From Alloalcanivorax marinus (GTDB lineage: Bacteria; Pseudomonadota; Gammaproteobacteria; Pseudomonadales; Alcanivoracaceae), in contig NZ_JAEKJB010000003.1 in the NCBI RefSeq assembly GCF_016785095.1, positions 1-37,567 of the forward strand: a DNA stretch of 37,567 nucleotides, read 5' to 3'. Below are positions 29,434 through 37,567 of the stretch, in pieces. Both the position numbers and the translations under genes were made by a program. The notes beneath the pieces were generated by a model. The model was not told the DNA's origin. It searched no databases and was given only the letters and a program-made list of their open reading frames with translations. The stretch's first letter is position 1; every line of letters begins with the position of its first letter.

Positions 29434-29973
29434 ATGAGTGATCTGAAGAAGGTTTACAACGAAGAGATCGTGCCGAAGCTCAAGGAGCAACTCGGCTACG
29501 AGAACGTCATGGAAGTGCCGAAAATCACCAAGATCACCCTGAATATGGGTGTTGGTGAAGCGGCCCAGGACCGTAAGGCCATCGAAGGTGCCCTGTCCGA
29601 CATGACCGCGATCGCCGGCCAGAAGCCGCTGATCACCAAGGCGCGTAAGTCCGTCGCGGGTTTCAAGATCCGTGAAGGCTGGCCGATCGGCTGCAAGGTG
29701 ACGCTGCGCAACCGTCGCATGTACGAATTCCTGGATCGCCTGGTATCCGTGGCGATTCCGCGAGTACGCGACTTCCGTGGTCTCAACCCCAAGTCCTTTG
29801 ACGGCCGGGGTAACTATTCCATGGGCCTGCGCGAGCAGATCGTGTTCCCGGAAATTGATTTCGACAAGGTCGACAAGCTGCGTGGTCTGGATATCACCAT
29901 CACCACCACGGCCAAGACCGACGACGAAGCACGCGCGCTGCTGCGCGCCTTCAACTTCCCGCTGAAGGGCTGA
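29434..29973 (+). CDS. rplE: 50S ribosomal protein L5
   Basis: L5 binds 5S rRNA and contacts P-site tRNA and S13. The 179 residues contain [37 protein letters not shown] and [24 protein letters not shown], all conserved. Length is normal. Located 13 bp after rplX. Confidence 0.98.
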   Translation: MSDLKKVYNEEIVPKLKEQLGYENVMEVPKITKITLNMGVGEAAQDRKAIEGALSDMTAIAGQKPLITKARKSVAGFKIREGWPIGCKVTLRNRRMYEFLDRLVSVAIPRVRDFRGLNPKSFDGRGNYSMGLREQIVFPEIDFDKVDKLRGLDITITTTAKTDDEARALLRAFNFPLKG

Positions 29974-29984
29974 GAGGATTTGTC

Positions 29985-30290
29985 ATGGCAAAGGTCTCTA
30001 TGAAAAATCGGGAGGCGAAGCGCGCCAAGCTGGTTCAGCGTTACGCCGCCAAGCGCGAAGCGCTGAAAGCAATCATCCAGGATCCCAGCGCCGAACCCGA
30101 GGCGAAGTGGGATGCCCAGATGCAGCTGCAGAAACTGCCGCGCGATTCTTCTCCGGTACGCCAGCGTAATCGCTGCCGGATCACCGGTCGTCCGCACGGT
30201 TACTACCGGAAGTTTGGTTTGAGCCGTATCAAGCTGCGTGAAGCGGCGATGCGCGGCGATGTTCCCGGCCTGGTTAAATCCAGCTGGTAA
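29985..30290 (+). CDS. rpsN: 30S ribosomal protein S14 (zinc-free long form)
   Basis: S14 is a late-assembling protein of the 30S head. The 101-residue length and the lack of paired CxxC motifs identify the zinc-independent form; only one cysteine is seen, in [21 protein letters not shown]. Begins [16 protein letters not shown]. Located 11 bp after rplE. Confidence 0.98.
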   Translation: MAKVSMKNREAKRAKLVQRYAAKREALKAIIQDPSAEPEAKWDAQMQLQKLPRDSSPVRQRNRCRITGRPHGYYRKFGLSRIKLREAAMRGDVPGLVKSSW

Positions 30291-30316
30291 TCGAGTTATA
30301 GCGGAGCGATTGCGGC

Positions 30317-30709
30317 ATGAGCATGCAAGATACCCTGGCGGATATGTTTACCCGTATCCGCAATGCGCAAATGGCCCGGAAGAGCAAGGTGGATATCCCC
30401 TCTTCCAAGACCAAAGAGGCCATTGCCAAGGTACTGAAGGAAGAAGGTTACATCGAAGGTTTCTCGGTGGACGGTGAGAAAAAGCCGACCCTGACCGTGG
30501 AGCTTCGGTATTTCGAGGGCCAACCGGTGATCGAGAAGATCGCCCGGGTAAGCCGCCCCGGCCTGCGTGTGTACAAAAACGCCGGCCAGATTCCCAAGGT
30601 TAAGGGCGGCCTGGGTGTGATGGTCGTGTCCACCAACCAGGGCATCATTTCCGATCGCGCGGCGCGCCAGGCCAACGTTGGCGGCGAGCTGATCTGCGAA
30701 GTGTCCTGA
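30317..30709 (+). CDS. rpsH: 30S ribosomal protein S8
   Basis: S8 binds the central domain of 16S rRNA. In E. coli it represses the spc operon by binding mRNA near the start of rplE. The 130 residues begin [18 protein letters not shown] and end with the conserved [36 protein letters not shown] tail. Located 26 bp after rpsN. Confidence 0.98.
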   Translation: MSMQDTLADMFTRIRNAQMARKSKVDIPSSKTKEAIAKVLKEEGYIEGFSVDGEKKPTLTVELRYFEGQPVIEKIARVSRPGLRVYKNAGQIPKVKGGLGVMVVSTNQGIISDRAARQANVGGELICEVS

Positions 30710-30742
30710 CGGTGAGCGGTGTAGACGGGTTTAGGTGCAACA

Positions 30743-31276
30743 ATGTCTAGAGTAGCGAAGAATCCGGTTAAACTGCCCAGCGGCGTCGAGCTGAAAATCG
30801 ACGGCGCCAAGGTGTCCGTTAAGGGCAGCAAGGGCAATCTGGAGCACGAAGTACACGAACTGGTGGAAGTGTCTTTGGACGACGGTGTATTCACCGTCAA
30901 GCCGCGCGAGGAATCCCAGGAAGCCTGGGCACTGGCCGGCACCACCCGGGCCGTGGTCAATAATATGGTCACCGGTGTGTCCGAGGGCTTCGAGCGCAAG
31001 CTGGTCCTCAACGGCGTGGGCTATCGCGCCCAGGCTCAGGGCAAGGTCCTGAACCTGACGCTGGGCTTCTCCCATCCGGTGGCGTATCAGTTGCCCGAGG
31101 GCATCACCATCGAGACTCCGACCCAGACCGAAATTGTCATCAAGGGCATTGATAAGCAGCTGGTCGGTCAAGTTGCCGCCAATGTCCGTGGTTTCCGTCC
31201 GCCCGAGCCCTACAAAGGCAAGGGGGTGCGCTATGCCGATGAGCAGGTGCGCCGTAAGGAAGCCAAGAAGAAATAA
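30743..31276 (+). CDS. rplF: 50S ribosomal protein L6
   Basis: L6 lies near the factor-binding site and the sarcin-ricin loop. The 177 residues include [23 protein letters not shown] and the signature [14 protein letters not shown] near the C-terminus. Standard length. Located 33 bp after rpsH. Confidence 0.98.
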   Translation: MSRVAKNPVKLPSGVELKIDGAKVSVKGSKGNLEHEVHELVEVSLDDGVFTVKPREESQEAWALAGTTRAVVNNMVTGVSEGFERKLVLNGVGYRAQAQGKVLNLTLGFSHPVAYQLPEGITIETPTQTEIVIKGIDKQLVGQVAANVRGFRPPEPYKGKGVRYADEQVRRKEAKKK

Positions 31277-31293
31277 TCGTTGAGACTAGAGCC

Positions 31294-31644
31294 ATGATGG
31301 ACAAGAAAGTTGCACGTCTGCGCAGGGCCAAACGTACTCGCTTGAGCATTCGCGAGTCCGGCCAGATCCGTCTGTCCGTACATCGCACCCCGCGCCACAT
31401 CTATGCACAGATCACCAGCGCGGCCGGTGACCAGGTTCTGGTTACGGCGAGCACGGTGGAAAAGGACCTGCGTGGCGGCACGACCGGCAATGCCGACGCC
31501 GCCGCCAAAGTGGGCGAACTGATCGCGAAGCGCGCCAAAGAGGCGGGCATCGAGCGCGTCGCCTTTGACCGTTCCGGTTTCCGTTACCACGGTCGTATCA
31601 AGGCGCTGGCGGATGCCGCGCGCGAAAACGGGCTTGAATTCTAA
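31294..31644 (+). CDS. rplR: 50S ribosomal protein L18
   Basis: L18 binds 5S rRNA with L5. The 116 residues include [25 protein letters not shown] and [26 protein letters not shown]. Two adjacent ATG codons (31294 and 31297) could both serve; homologues often begin MxDKK. Located 17 bp after rplF. Confidence 0.97.
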   Translation: MMDKKVARLRRAKRTRLSIRESGQIRLSVHRTPRHIYAQITSAAGDQVLVTASTVEKDLRGGTTGNADAAAKVGELIAKRAKEAGIERVAFDRSGFRYHGRIKALADAARENGLEF

Positions 31645-31656
31645 GGGTGCTTGGTT

Positions 31657-32154
31657 ATGGCGAAAGTTGATCCCAACGAAGGTCTCCAGGAGAAGCTGGT
31701 TCAAGTGAACCGGGTCGCCAAGGTAGTAAAAGGCGGCCGTATTTTCGGCTTCACCGCGCTGACCGTGGTAGGCGACGGCAAGGGTAAAGTGGGCTTCGGC
31801 CGCGGCAAGGCGCGTGAAGTGCCGGCCGCTATCCAGAAAGCTCTGGAAGCCGCCCGTCGCAACATGATTCAGGTGGACCTGAAAGGCACCACCATCCAGC
31901 ACCCGATCAAGGCCAACCATGGCGCCTCCAAGGTGTACATGCAGCCGGCCGATGACGGTACCGGCGTGATCGCCGGCGGTGCCATGCGCGCCGTGCTGGA
32001 AGTGGCCGGCGTACAGAACGTGCTGGCCAAGTGCTATGGCTCCACCAATCCGGTGAACGTGGTGCGAGCCACTTTCAACGGGCTCAAGCAAATGTCCTCC
32101 CCGGAATCCGTGGCGGCCAAGCGTGGCAAGTCCGTTGAAGAGATTCTCGGCTAA
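31657..32154 (+). CDS. rpsE: 30S ribosomal protein S5
   Basis: S5 is at the mRNA entry channel and affects fidelity. ATG 31657 gives 165 residues beginning [28 protein letters not shown], with AGGGTG about 8 nt upstream; the in-frame TTG 31651 is unlikely. The double-stranded RNA-binding-like domain and [19 protein letters not shown] are intact, and the spectinomycin-contact region is unaltered as far as I can judge. Confidence 0.97.
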   Translation: MAKVDPNEGLQEKLVQVNRVAKVVKGGRIFGFTALTVVGDGKGKVGFGRGKAREVPAAIQKALEAARRNMIQVDLKGTTIQHPIKANHGASKVYMQPADDGTGVIAGGAMRAVLEVAGVQNVLAKCYGSTNPVNVVRATFNGLKQMSSPESVAAKRGKSVEEILG

Positions 32155-32178
32155 GCGCACACAGACGGAAGCTTAAAC

Positions 32179-32361
32179 ATGGCTGACAAGATCAAAGTAA
32201 CCCAGGTTAAAAGCACCAACGGTCGGCTCGAAGGCCACAAGGCCTGTGTGCGCGGTCTCGGGCTGCGCCGCATCGGTCACACCGTGGAAGTTGAAGATAC
32301 GCCTGCGGTGCGCGGCATGATCAACAAGGTCGCGTACATGGTACGGGTAGAGGGAGAATAA
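32179..32361 (+). CDS. rpmD: 50S ribosomal protein L30
   Basis: L30 is a small 50S protein. The 60 residues contain the signature [50 protein letters not shown] core, here beginning at residue 5. Standard length. Located between rpsE (24 bp) and rplO (3 bp). Confidence 0.97.
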   Translation: MADKIKVTQVKSTNGRLEGHKACVRGLGLRRIGHTVEVEDTPAVRGMINKVAYMVRVEGE

Positions 32362-32364
32362 GCG

Positions 32365-32799
32365 ATGCGTCTGAATGATCTGCATCCGGCCGACGGTTCC
32401 CGTCCGGAAGAAAAGCGGGTAGGCCGTGGTATCGGCTCTGGCCTGGGCAAGACCGGTGGTCGTGGTCATAAAGGCCAGAAATCCCGCTCCGGCGGCACCG
32501 TGAAGCCTGGCTTCGAAGGCGGCCAAATGCCGCTGCAGCGCCGTGTGCCCAAGTTCGGCTTTACGTCCAAGCTGGCCATGGCCACCGCCGAGGTGCGTCT
32601 TGAGGAGCTGGCCAAGGTGGAAGGCGACGTGGTCGACCTGGACACTCTGAAGAAAGCCGGCGTGGTCCGCTCGGACAAGAAGCGCGCCAAGATCGTGCTG
32701 CGTGGCGGCATTGATCGGGCCGTGACCGTGCGCGGTGTGGCGATCACCAAAGGCGCCCGCGAAGCGGTGGAAAAGGCCGGCGGTAAAATCGAAGAGTAA
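32365..32799 (+). CDS. rplO: 50S ribosomal protein L15
   Basis: L15 is a late-assembling 50S protein with a glycine-rich N-terminal extension. The 144 residues begin [26 protein letters not shown] and include [18 protein letters not shown]. Begins 3 bp after rpmD. Confidence 0.98.
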   Translation: MRLNDLHPADGSRPEEKRVGRGIGSGLGKTGGRGHKGQKSRSGGTVKPGFEGGQMPLQRRVPKFGFTSKLAMATAEVRLEELAKVEGDVVDLDTLKKAGVVRSDKKRAKIVLRGGIDRAVTVRGVAITKGAREAVEKAGGKIEE

Positions 32800-32811
32800 C
32801 GGGGCGGGGTT

Positions 32812-34191
32812 ATGGCCAAGAACCGTGCACAGACCTTGAAGAACAGCACCGGGGCCTCCGGCGGCGCCACCCGTGAGTTGGGTCGTCGCATTGCGTTTCT
32901 GCTCGGTGCGCTGGTGGTGTTCCGTATCGGTGCGCATATTCCGGTACCCGGGATGAACCCGGATGCGTTGCAACAGATGTTCAACAACAACCGGGATACC
33001 ATTCTTGGCCTGTTCAACATGTTCTCCGGCGGTTCGCTGGAGCGCATGAGCATCTTCGCGCTTGGCATCATGCCCTATATCACGGCGAGCATCGTGGTCC
33101 AGTTGATGAGCGCCGTGGTTCCCAGCCTTGAGCAGTTGCGCAAGGAAGGGGAGCAGGGCCGGCGCAAGATCACCCAGTACACCCGGTATCTGACGGTGCT
33201 GCTGGGCGTGATTCAGTCGGCCGGGGTGGTTGCCGGGCTGAAGAGCCAGGGTATTACCCTGCTGCCGGAAGCGGCGACTACCCTTCAGGTGGCGAGTTTC
33301 TACTTCGTGGCGGTGAGCACGCTGGTCACCGGTACCGTGTTCCTGATGTGGCTGGGTGAGCAGATTACCGAGCGCGGCATCGGCAACGGTATCTCCATGC
33401 TGATCTTCGCCTCCATCGTGGCCGGGTTGCCCGGCGCGGTGGCGCAGACCTTTGAGTCCGCCCGTCAGGGCGACCTGAGTCTGCTGGCCATGCTGCTGGT
33501 GTTCCTGGTGGCGGTGGCGGTGATCTTCGGCGTGGTGTTCGTCGAGCGCGGCCAACGACGTATCACCGTCAACTACGCGCGGCGCCAGCAAGGCCGCCGG
33601 GTGTACGCGGCGCAGCAGAGTCATCTGCCGCTGAAGGTGAACATGGCGGGTGTGATCCCGGCCATCTTCGCCAGTTCGATCCTGCTGTTCCCGGCGTCCA
33701 TCAGCCAGTGGTTCAGCACCAGTGATCCGGACTCCTGGTGGGGCCAGACGTTGCGCACCGTGAGCGATGCGCTGCTGCCTGGTACGCCGCTGTACATTTT
33801 GTTGTTCACCTTGGCGATCGTGTTTTTCTGCTACTTCTACACGGCGCTGGTGTTCAACCCGAAGGACGTGGCGGACAATCTGAAAAAATCCGGGGCCTAT
33901 ATCCCGGGTATCCGCCCCGGTGAGCAGTCCGCCCGTTATATTGATACGGTGATGGGTCGTCTCACACTGATAGGCGCGGTCTATATGACCCTGGTCTGCC
34001 TGCTGCCCCTCGGCCTGCAGGCGGTGTGGAACGTGCCTTTCTACCTGGGCGGCACCTCGCTGCTGATCGTGGTCGTGGTGGTGATGGACTTCTGGTCGCA
34101 GGTCAATTCGCACCTGATGTCCACCCAGTACGAGAAGTTGATGAAGAAAGCCAACCTGAAAGGGTATGGCGGCACCGGTCTGGTGCGTTAA
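32812..34191 (+). CDS. secY: Preprotein translocase subunit SecY
   Basis: SecY is the channel-forming subunit of the Sec translocon in the inner membrane and partners with SecE, encoded at 6866-7240. The 459 residues carry about ten membrane segments; the plug region follows TM1 ([11 protein letters not shown] near residue 45). [23 protein letters not shown] and the cytoplasmic loop [15 protein letters not shown] sequence ([12 protein letters not shown]) are typical. About 16 residues longer than E. coli SecY, including the C-terminal tail. Located 12 bp after rplO. Confidence 0.98.
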   Translation: MAKNRAQTLKNSTGASGGATRELGRRIAFLLGALVVFRIGAHIPVPGMNPDALQQMFNNNRDTILGLFNMFSGGSLERMSIFALGIMPYITASIVVQLMSAVVPSLEQLRKEGEQGRRKITQYTRYLTVLLGVIQSAGVVAGLKSQGITLLPEAATTLQVASFYFVAVSTLVTGTVFLMWLGEQITERGIGNGISMLIFASIVAGLPGAVAQTFESARQGDLSLLAMLLVFLVAVAVIFGVVFVERGQRRITVNYARRQQGRRVYAAQQSHLPLKVNMAGVIPAIFASSILLFPASISQWFSTSDPDSWWGQTLRTVSDALLPGTPLYILLFTLAIVFFCYFYTALVFNPKDVADNLKKSGAYIPGIRPGEQSARYIDTVMGRLTLIGAVYMTLVCLLPLGLQAVWNVPFYLGGTSLLIVVVVVMDFWSQVNSHLMSTQYEKLMKKANLKGYGGTGLVR

Positions 34192-34227
34192 CGGCCCCCG
34201 GGCTACAGGTAAAACGAGGCGAGTGCG

Positions 34228-34344
34228 ATGAAAGTTCAGGCTTCTGTGAAGAAGATCTGCCGCAACTGCAAGGTGATCCGTCGTAAGGGTCGAGTCATGG
34301 TGATCTGCAGTGCCGAGCCCCGGCACAAGCAGCGCCAAGGCTAA
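34228..34344 (+). CDS. rpmJ: 50S ribosomal protein L36
   Basis: L36 is the smallest ribosomal protein. This 38-residue gene reads [19 protein letters not shown] onward and ends HKQRQG. Cys11, Cys14, Cys27 and His33 form the zinc ribbon, so this is the zinc-containing form. Located 36 bp after secY, the classic end of the spc operon. Length and every signature residue match the family. Confidence 0.97.
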   Translation: MKVQASVKKICRNCKVIRRKGRVMVICSAEPRHKQRQG

Positions 34345-34381
34345 GGCGTTGTCGGGACAGAACTTCTTTCCTGGTATTTGG

Positions 34382-34410
34382 TTGAAATTCAGTCGGTGTG
34401 ACGCTAGACT
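34382..34410 (+). promoter_or_regulatory. Candidate sigma-70 promoter of the alpha operon
   Basis: TTGAAA (34382-34387) and TAGACT (34405-34410) are 17 bp apart in the 123-bp rpmJ-rpsM gap, followed by CTTCCGCC. The predicted start site is about 34417, leaving a leader of about 50 nt. Confidence 0.7.
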
Positions 34411-34467
34411 CTTCCGCCTTTCGGCGCCAGAGCCTGGCACACCGCGTTGTGAATCGGAGATATTCGG
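34411..34467 (+). promoter_or_regulatory. rpsM leader, putative S4-responsive site
   Basis: The leader contains GCCAG/CTGGC (34426-34438). In E. coli S4 represses the alpha operon by binding a pseudoknot overlapping the rpsM start. The position matches, but I cannot recognise the E. coli pseudoknot sequence here. Confidence 0.35.
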
Positions 34468-34824
34468 ATGGCCCGTATTGCAGGCGTTAACATCCCGGAC
34501 AACAAGCATACGGTGATTTCCCTCACCTATATTTTCGGGATTGGCCGCACCAGTGCCCGCAAGATTTGCGAGCAGACCGGCATCGAGCCGACCATGAAGG
34601 TCCGTGATCTGTCCGGCGATCAGCTGGACGCGATCCGCGCCGAAGTGGCTAAGGTTTCCACGGAGGGCGATCTGCGCCGGGAAATCAACATGAACATCAA
34701 GCGTTTGATGGACCTGGGCTGCAATCGCGGCATCCGTCATCGCCGTAGCCTGCCCCTGCGCGGGCAGCGCACCAAAACCAATGCCCGGACCCGCAAGGGC
34801 CCGCGGAAACCGATCCGCAAGTAA
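34468..34824 (+). CDS. rpsM: 30S ribosomal protein S13
   Basis: S13 sits in the 30S head, contacts P-site tRNA and bridges to the 50S subunit. The 118 residues begin [26 protein letters not shown] and end with the tRNA-contacting basic tail [20 protein letters not shown] sequence. CGGAGATATTCGG lies ahead of the ATG. First gene of the alpha group. Confidence 0.98.
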   Translation: MARIAGVNIPDNKHTVISLTYIFGIGRTSARKICEQTGIEPTMKVRDLSGDQLDAIRAEVAKVSTEGDLRREINMNIKRLMDLGCNRGIRHRRSLPLRGQRTKTNARTRKGPRKPIRK

Positions 34825-34846
34825 GTCCTGATTTGGATTGAGCAAC

Positions 34847-35245
34847 ATGGCTAAAGCGAAAAGAGACAGTGGCGCACGTCGGAAGAAGGTAACGCGGACC
34901 GTTGCGGACGGTATCGCGCATGTACACGCTTCTTTCAACAACACCATCATCACCATCACCGACCGGCAGGGCAACGCGCTGTCCTGGGCGACTTCCGGTG
35001 GTGCGGGCTTCCGTGGTTCACGTAAGAGCACCCCGTTCGCGGCCCAGGTGGCCGCCGAAAACGCGGGCAATGCCGCCAAGGACTACGGGCTGAAAAACCT
35101 GGAAGTGCGCGTCAAGGGCCCCGGCCCGGGCCGCGAGTCCTCTATTCGCGCGCTCAATGCCTGTGGCTACAAGATTACCCACATTCAGGACGTGACGCCG
35201 ATTCCGCATAACGGTTGTCGTCCGCCCAAGAAGCGCCGCGTGTAA
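34847..35245 (+). CDS. rpsK: 30S ribosomal protein S11
   Basis: S11 lies in the platform and contacts the Shine-Dalgarno helix. ATG 34847 gives 132 residues beginning [17 protein letters not shown]; a TTG three codons upstream is less likely. [19 protein letters not shown] and the C-terminal [13 protein letters not shown] are conserved. The Shine-Dalgarno is weak, suggesting coupling to rpsM 22 bp upstream. Confidence 0.97.
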   Translation: MAKAKRDSGARRKKVTRTVADGIAHVHASFNNTIITITDRQGNALSWATSGGAGFRGSRKSTPFAAQVAAENAGNAAKDYGLKNLEVRVKGPGPGRESSIRALNACGYKITHIQDVTPIPHNGCRPPKKRRV

Positions 35246-35261
35246 CGGGAGATAGAGCAAG

Positions 35262-35888
35262 ATGGCAAGATACATCGGTCCCAAGTGCAAGCTTTCCCGT
35301 CGTGAAGGCACCGACCTGTTCCTGAAGAGCGGTATTCGTCCGCTCGAGTCCAAGTGCAAGGCGGAACAGCCCCCGGGTCAGGCCGCCGGCGGTCGCCGTC
35401 CGGGCCGTCTGTCCGATTACGGCGTGCAGCTTCGTGAAAAACAGAAAGTACGTCGTATGTACGGCGTGCTGGAGAAGCAGTTCCGCGGCTACTACAAGAA
35501 AGCCGCCCGCTCCCGCGGCGCCACCGGCGAGGTCCTGCTGCAGTTGCTGGAAGGCCGTCTGGACAACGTGGTGTACCGGCTCGGTTTCGGCGCCACCCGC
35601 TCCGAGGCTCGCCAACTGGTCGCCCACCGCGCGATCCTGGTGAACGGTCGTAGCGTGAATATCGCCTCCTACCAGGTGGCACCCGGTGACGTGATCACCG
35701 TGCGTGAAAAGGCCAAGAACCAGCTGCGCGTGAAGAACGCCATGGAACTGGCCCAGCAGCGTGGTTTCCCGACCTGGGTGGAAGTGGACGAGAAGAAGCT
35801 CGAGGGCACGTTCAAAGCCCGGCCGGAGCGTATCGATCTGCCGGCTGAGATCAACGAAAACCTGATCGTCGAGCTGTACTCCAAGTAA
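35262..35888 (+). CDS. rpsD: 30S ribosomal protein S4
   Basis: S4 starts assembly of the 30S body and represses the alpha operon in E. coli. The 208 residues begin [24 protein letters not shown] and contain the S4 RNA-binding domain [41 protein letters not shown] core from about residue 95. No zinc-binding CxxC cluster; this is the zinc-free form. GGAGATAGAG precedes the ATG. Confidence 0.98.
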   Translation: MARYIGPKCKLSRREGTDLFLKSGIRPLESKCKAEQPPGQAAGGRRPGRLSDYGVQLREKQKVRRMYGVLEKQFRGYYKKAARSRGATGEVLLQLLEGRLDNVVYRLGFGATRSEARQLVAHRAILVNGRSVNIASYQVAPGDVITVREKAKNQLRVKNAMELAQQRGFPTWVEVDEKKLEGTFKARPERIDLPAEINENLIVELYSK

Positions 35889-35908
35889 GGACTGCCTGAG
35901 GGATCTCT

Positions 35909-36916
35909 ATGACCGCCGTGAACGAATTTCTCACGCCCCGCTCGATCGCGGTCAACGCGATCAGCGAGACCCACGCCAAGGTCGTACTGGAGCCGCTGGA
36001 GCGTGGTTTTGGCCATACTCTGGGCACGGCGCTGCGCCGCATCCTGCTGTCCAGCATGCCCGGGTGCGCGATCACCGAAGTGGAGATCGAGGGCGTACAG
36101 CACGAATACTCCTCCATTGATGGTGTGCAGGAAGATGTGATCAACATTCTCCTCAACCTGAAGAACGTGGCCCTGAAAATGGAGGACCGCGACGAGGCGA
36201 CCCTGGAACTGGTCAAGAAGGGCCCCGGTGACGTGACCGCCGACGACATTCAGCGCGATCACAGCGTTGAAATCGTCAACCCCGGCCACCTGATCTGCAC
36301 CATTACCGGGGACACCGAGCTGCGCATGCGCATGAAAGTGCGCAAGGGTCGCGGCTACGAGGCCGCCGATACCCGCCAGAGCGACGATGACGAGACCCGC
36401 GGCATCGGTCGCCTGCAGCTGGACGCCAGCTACAGCCCGGTGCGTCGTGTTGCTTATGTGGTGGAAGCCGCCCGGGTGGAACAGCGTACCGACCTGGACA
36501 AGCTGGTGATCGATCTGGAAACCGATGGCACCATCGATCCGGAAGAAGCGATCCGCCGCGCGGCCACGATTCTCCAGCAACAGATCGCCGTGTTCGTCGA
36601 TCTGGAGCAGGATGCCAAGCCCGAGCCGAAGCAGGAACGCGAGGAGATCGATCCGATCCTGCTGCGTCCGGTGGACGATCTGGAACTGACCGTCCGTTCC
36701 GCCAACTGCCTTAAGGCGGAGAACATCTACTACATCGGTGACCTGGTACAGCGTACCGAGGTGGAACTTCTCAAGACCCCGAACCTGGGCAAGAAGTCCC
36801 TCACCGAGATCAAGGACGTGCTGGCTTCCAAAGGCCTGTCGCTGGGCATGCGCCTGGAAAACTGGCCGCCGGTCAGCCTCCGGGATGATGACCGGCTCAA
36901 CACCAAGTTGCGTTAA
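35909..36916 (+). CDS. rpoA: DNA-directed RNA polymerase subunit alpha
   Basis: RpoA dimerises to start core assembly and contacts UP elements and activators with its C-terminal domain. The 335 residues show the N-terminal domain ([22 protein letters not shown] near residue 33) and a CTD from about 250. Arg263 in LTVRSANC corresponds to E. coli Arg265, the key DNA contact. [17 protein letters not shown] is intact. Located 20 bp after rpsD. Confidence 0.99.
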   Translation: MTAVNEFLTPRSIAVNAISETHAKVVLEPLERGFGHTLGTALRRILLSSMPGCAITEVEIEGVQHEYSSIDGVQEDVINILLNLKNVALKMEDRDEATLELVKKGPGDVTADDIQRDHSVEIVNPGHLICTITGDTELRMRMKVRKGRGYEAADTRQSDDDETRGIGRLQLDASYSPVRRVAYVVEAARVEQRTDLDKLVIDLETDGTIDPEEAIRRAATILQQQIAVFVDLEQDAKPEPKQEREEIDPILLRPVDDLELTVRSANCLKAENIYYIGDLVQRTEVELLKTPNLGKKSLTEIKDVLASKGLSLGMRLENWPPVSLRDDDRLNTKLR

Positions 36917-36936
36917 TCGATTTTAGGAACAGAACC

Positions 36937-37320
36937 ATGCGTCATCGCAAGAGCGGCAGAAAACTGAATCGGAACAGCTCACACCGTCAGGCCATGTTCC
37001 GCAACATGGCGGTGTCGCTGTTTGAACACGAAGCGATCAAGACCACGCTTCCCAAAGCCAAGGAACTGCGTCGGGTGGCCGAGCCCCTGATCACCCTGGC
37101 CAAGGAAGACTCCGTGGCCAACCGTCGACTGGCTTTCGACCGTACCCGGTCGAAGGAAATGGTTGGCAAACTGTTCAACGAACTGGGTCCGCGCTACAAG
37201 GCGCGCCCGGGTGGTTACCTGCGGATCCTGAAGATGGGTTATCGTGCCGGTGACAACGCCCCCATGGCGTATGTCGAGCTGGTTGATCGCCCGGAAGGCG
37301 AAGCCGCCGAAGCTGAATAA
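36937..37320 (+). CDS. rplQ: 50S ribosomal protein L17
   Basis: L17 lies on the solvent side of the 50S subunit near the tunnel exit. The 127 residues begin [25 protein letters not shown] and include [32 protein letters not shown]. The acidic tail (EGEAAEAE) is typical. Last gene of the alpha operon, followed by a terminator 31 bp later. Confidence 0.98.
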   Translation: MRHRKSGRKLNRNSSHRQAMFRNMAVSLFEHEAIKTTLPKAKELRRVAEPLITLAKEDSVANRRLAFDRTRSKEMVGKLFNELGPRYKARPGGYLRILKMGYRAGDNAPMAYVELVDRPEGEAAEAE

Positions 37321-37351
37321 GCTGGTCGGCCGTTCGCGGCCAAGGCTGAAA

Positions 37352-37390
37352 CAAAACCCCCGCGCCGGAAACGGCCGGGGGTTTTGTTTT
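37352..37390 (+). terminator. Strong bidirectional intrinsic terminator after rplQ
   Basis: CAAAACCCCCG (37352-37362) pairs perfectly with CGGGGGTTTTG (37376-37386). After a bulged C (37363), GCCG (37364-37367) pairs with CGGC (37372-37375) around GAAA. TTTT follows, and the A-run on the other side lets it work for minus-strand transcripts. A smaller hairpin GGCCG-TTCG-CGGCC (37328-37341) precedes it. Confidence 0.92.
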
Positions 37391-37419
37391 GCCTGGTCAT
37401 GCGAGGCGCTGCCCCCTAG

Positions 37420-37467
37420 GCCGCCGTAGCGGCGACTTGTAGGAGCGCGTAGATACCGTCTCTCCTA
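37420..37467. repeat. Compact inverted-repeat block, REP-like or IS end
   Basis: GCCGC (37420-37424) pairs with GCGGC (37429-37433) around CGTA. TAGGAG (37440-37445) is repeated inverted as CTCCTA (37462-37467). The TTGTAGGAGCGCG motif resembles gammaproteobacterial REP elements. It could equally be the non-coding end of the adjacent insertion sequence. No gene is seen in 37391-37474. Confidence 0.4.
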
Positions 37468-37471
37468 TCCG

Positions 37472-37496
37472 GACTCAACCCCCGAGGGGTTGGGTC
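37472..37496. repeat. 11-bp hairpin overlapping the transposase stop codon
   Basis: GACTCAACCCC (37472-37482) pairs with GGGGTTGGGTC (37486-37496) with one T-G pair and a 3-nt loop. It spans the stop codon of the transposase fragment. It may end the transposase transcript or belong to the subterminal structure of the element. Confidence 0.55.
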
Positions 37497-37567
37497 TGGA
37501 ATGGGGTTTGTCGATTCAGTACGCCGAAGGCGATGTGCACCAGTTTGCGCATGGCGGCGCCGAGGGC
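37475..37567 (-). CDS. IS110-family transposase, C-terminal fragment (continues beyond the window)
   Basis: The last 93 bp on the minus strand are open and read ALGAAMRKLVHIAFGVLNRQ, then TPFQTQPLGG and a TGA at 37475-37477. AAMRKLVHIAFGVL closely matches the extreme C-terminus of IS110/IS1111-group transposases (Transposase_20 region), where AMRKL-type sequence is followed by a GVLK-like motif. The catalytic DEDD domain and serine lie outside the window, so completeness and activity cannot be judged. It faces the alpha operon and is separated from it by the bidirectional terminator. Family assignment is from recalled motif similarity over 30 residues. Confidence 0.7.
   Translation of the reverse strand, partial: ALGAAMRKLVHIAFGVLNRQTPFQTQPLGG

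Noticed and set aside
32173..35079. 968-codon minus-strand frame across spc and alpha genes
   Set aside because: It crosses several well-identified ribosomal genes and secY; no domain or start signal supports it.

Overview
The window is a GC-rich gammaproteobacterial chromosome segment. It carries, almost without interruption, the rif-type cluster (tRNAs, tuf, secE, nusG, rplKAJL, rpoBC), the str cluster (rpsL, rpsG, fusA, tuf) and the S10, spc and alpha ribosomal-protein clusters ending in rplQ. In E. coli the rif and str/S10 blocks lie far apart. The contiguous order, with tRNA-Trp between tuf and secE and a birA-coaX-SPOR block upstream, resembles pseudomonads and their relatives. An Alcanivorax-like organism is my guess from recalled gene order and protein sequence, not from any search.

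Layout: 1-218 is a C-rich, nearly G-free repeat tract. It is followed by a small unknown membrane protein (219-647), a long-chain acyl-CoA synthetase (708-2396), birA, coaX and a membrane-anchored SPOR-like protein (2403-4802). Four tRNAs (Thr-TGT, Tyr-GTA, Gly-TCC, Thr-GGT) precede the first tuf gene, which is followed by tRNA-Trp. secE-nusG, rplK-rplA, rplJ-rplL and rpoB-rpoC run to 18900. rpsL-rpsG-fusA-tuf runs to 23441. The S10 and spc genes run from rpsJ to rpmJ (23653-34344) with no clear break between them. rpsM-rpsK-rpsD-rpoA-rplQ runs to 37320 and ends at a strong terminator. The last ~90 bp, on the minus strand, encode the C-terminus of an IS110-family transposase that continues past the window.

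How the genes work together: nearly everything serves gene expression, namely RNA polymerase (alpha, beta, beta'), NusG, elongation factors Tu and G, ribosomal proteins, tRNAs and the SecYE translocon. The most informative part is the non-coding DNA. Five promoter candidates have exactly 17-bp spacers, and all carry GCC about five bases after the -10 box. Three of them overlap the intrinsic-terminator-like hairpin of the preceding gene. Structured intergenic segments occur at rplA-rplJ, rplL-rpoB, rpoB-rpoC, rpsL-rpsG, rpsG-fusA, ahead of rpsJ and ahead of rpsM. These are where attenuation or ribosomal-protein autoregulation would be expected.

I see no new enzyme system, CRISPR array or prophage. 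The notable items are the promoter/terminator overlaps, a terminator inside the str operon, two nearly identical tuf genes, the G-quadruplex-capable tract at the start and the IS110 end at the right edge.
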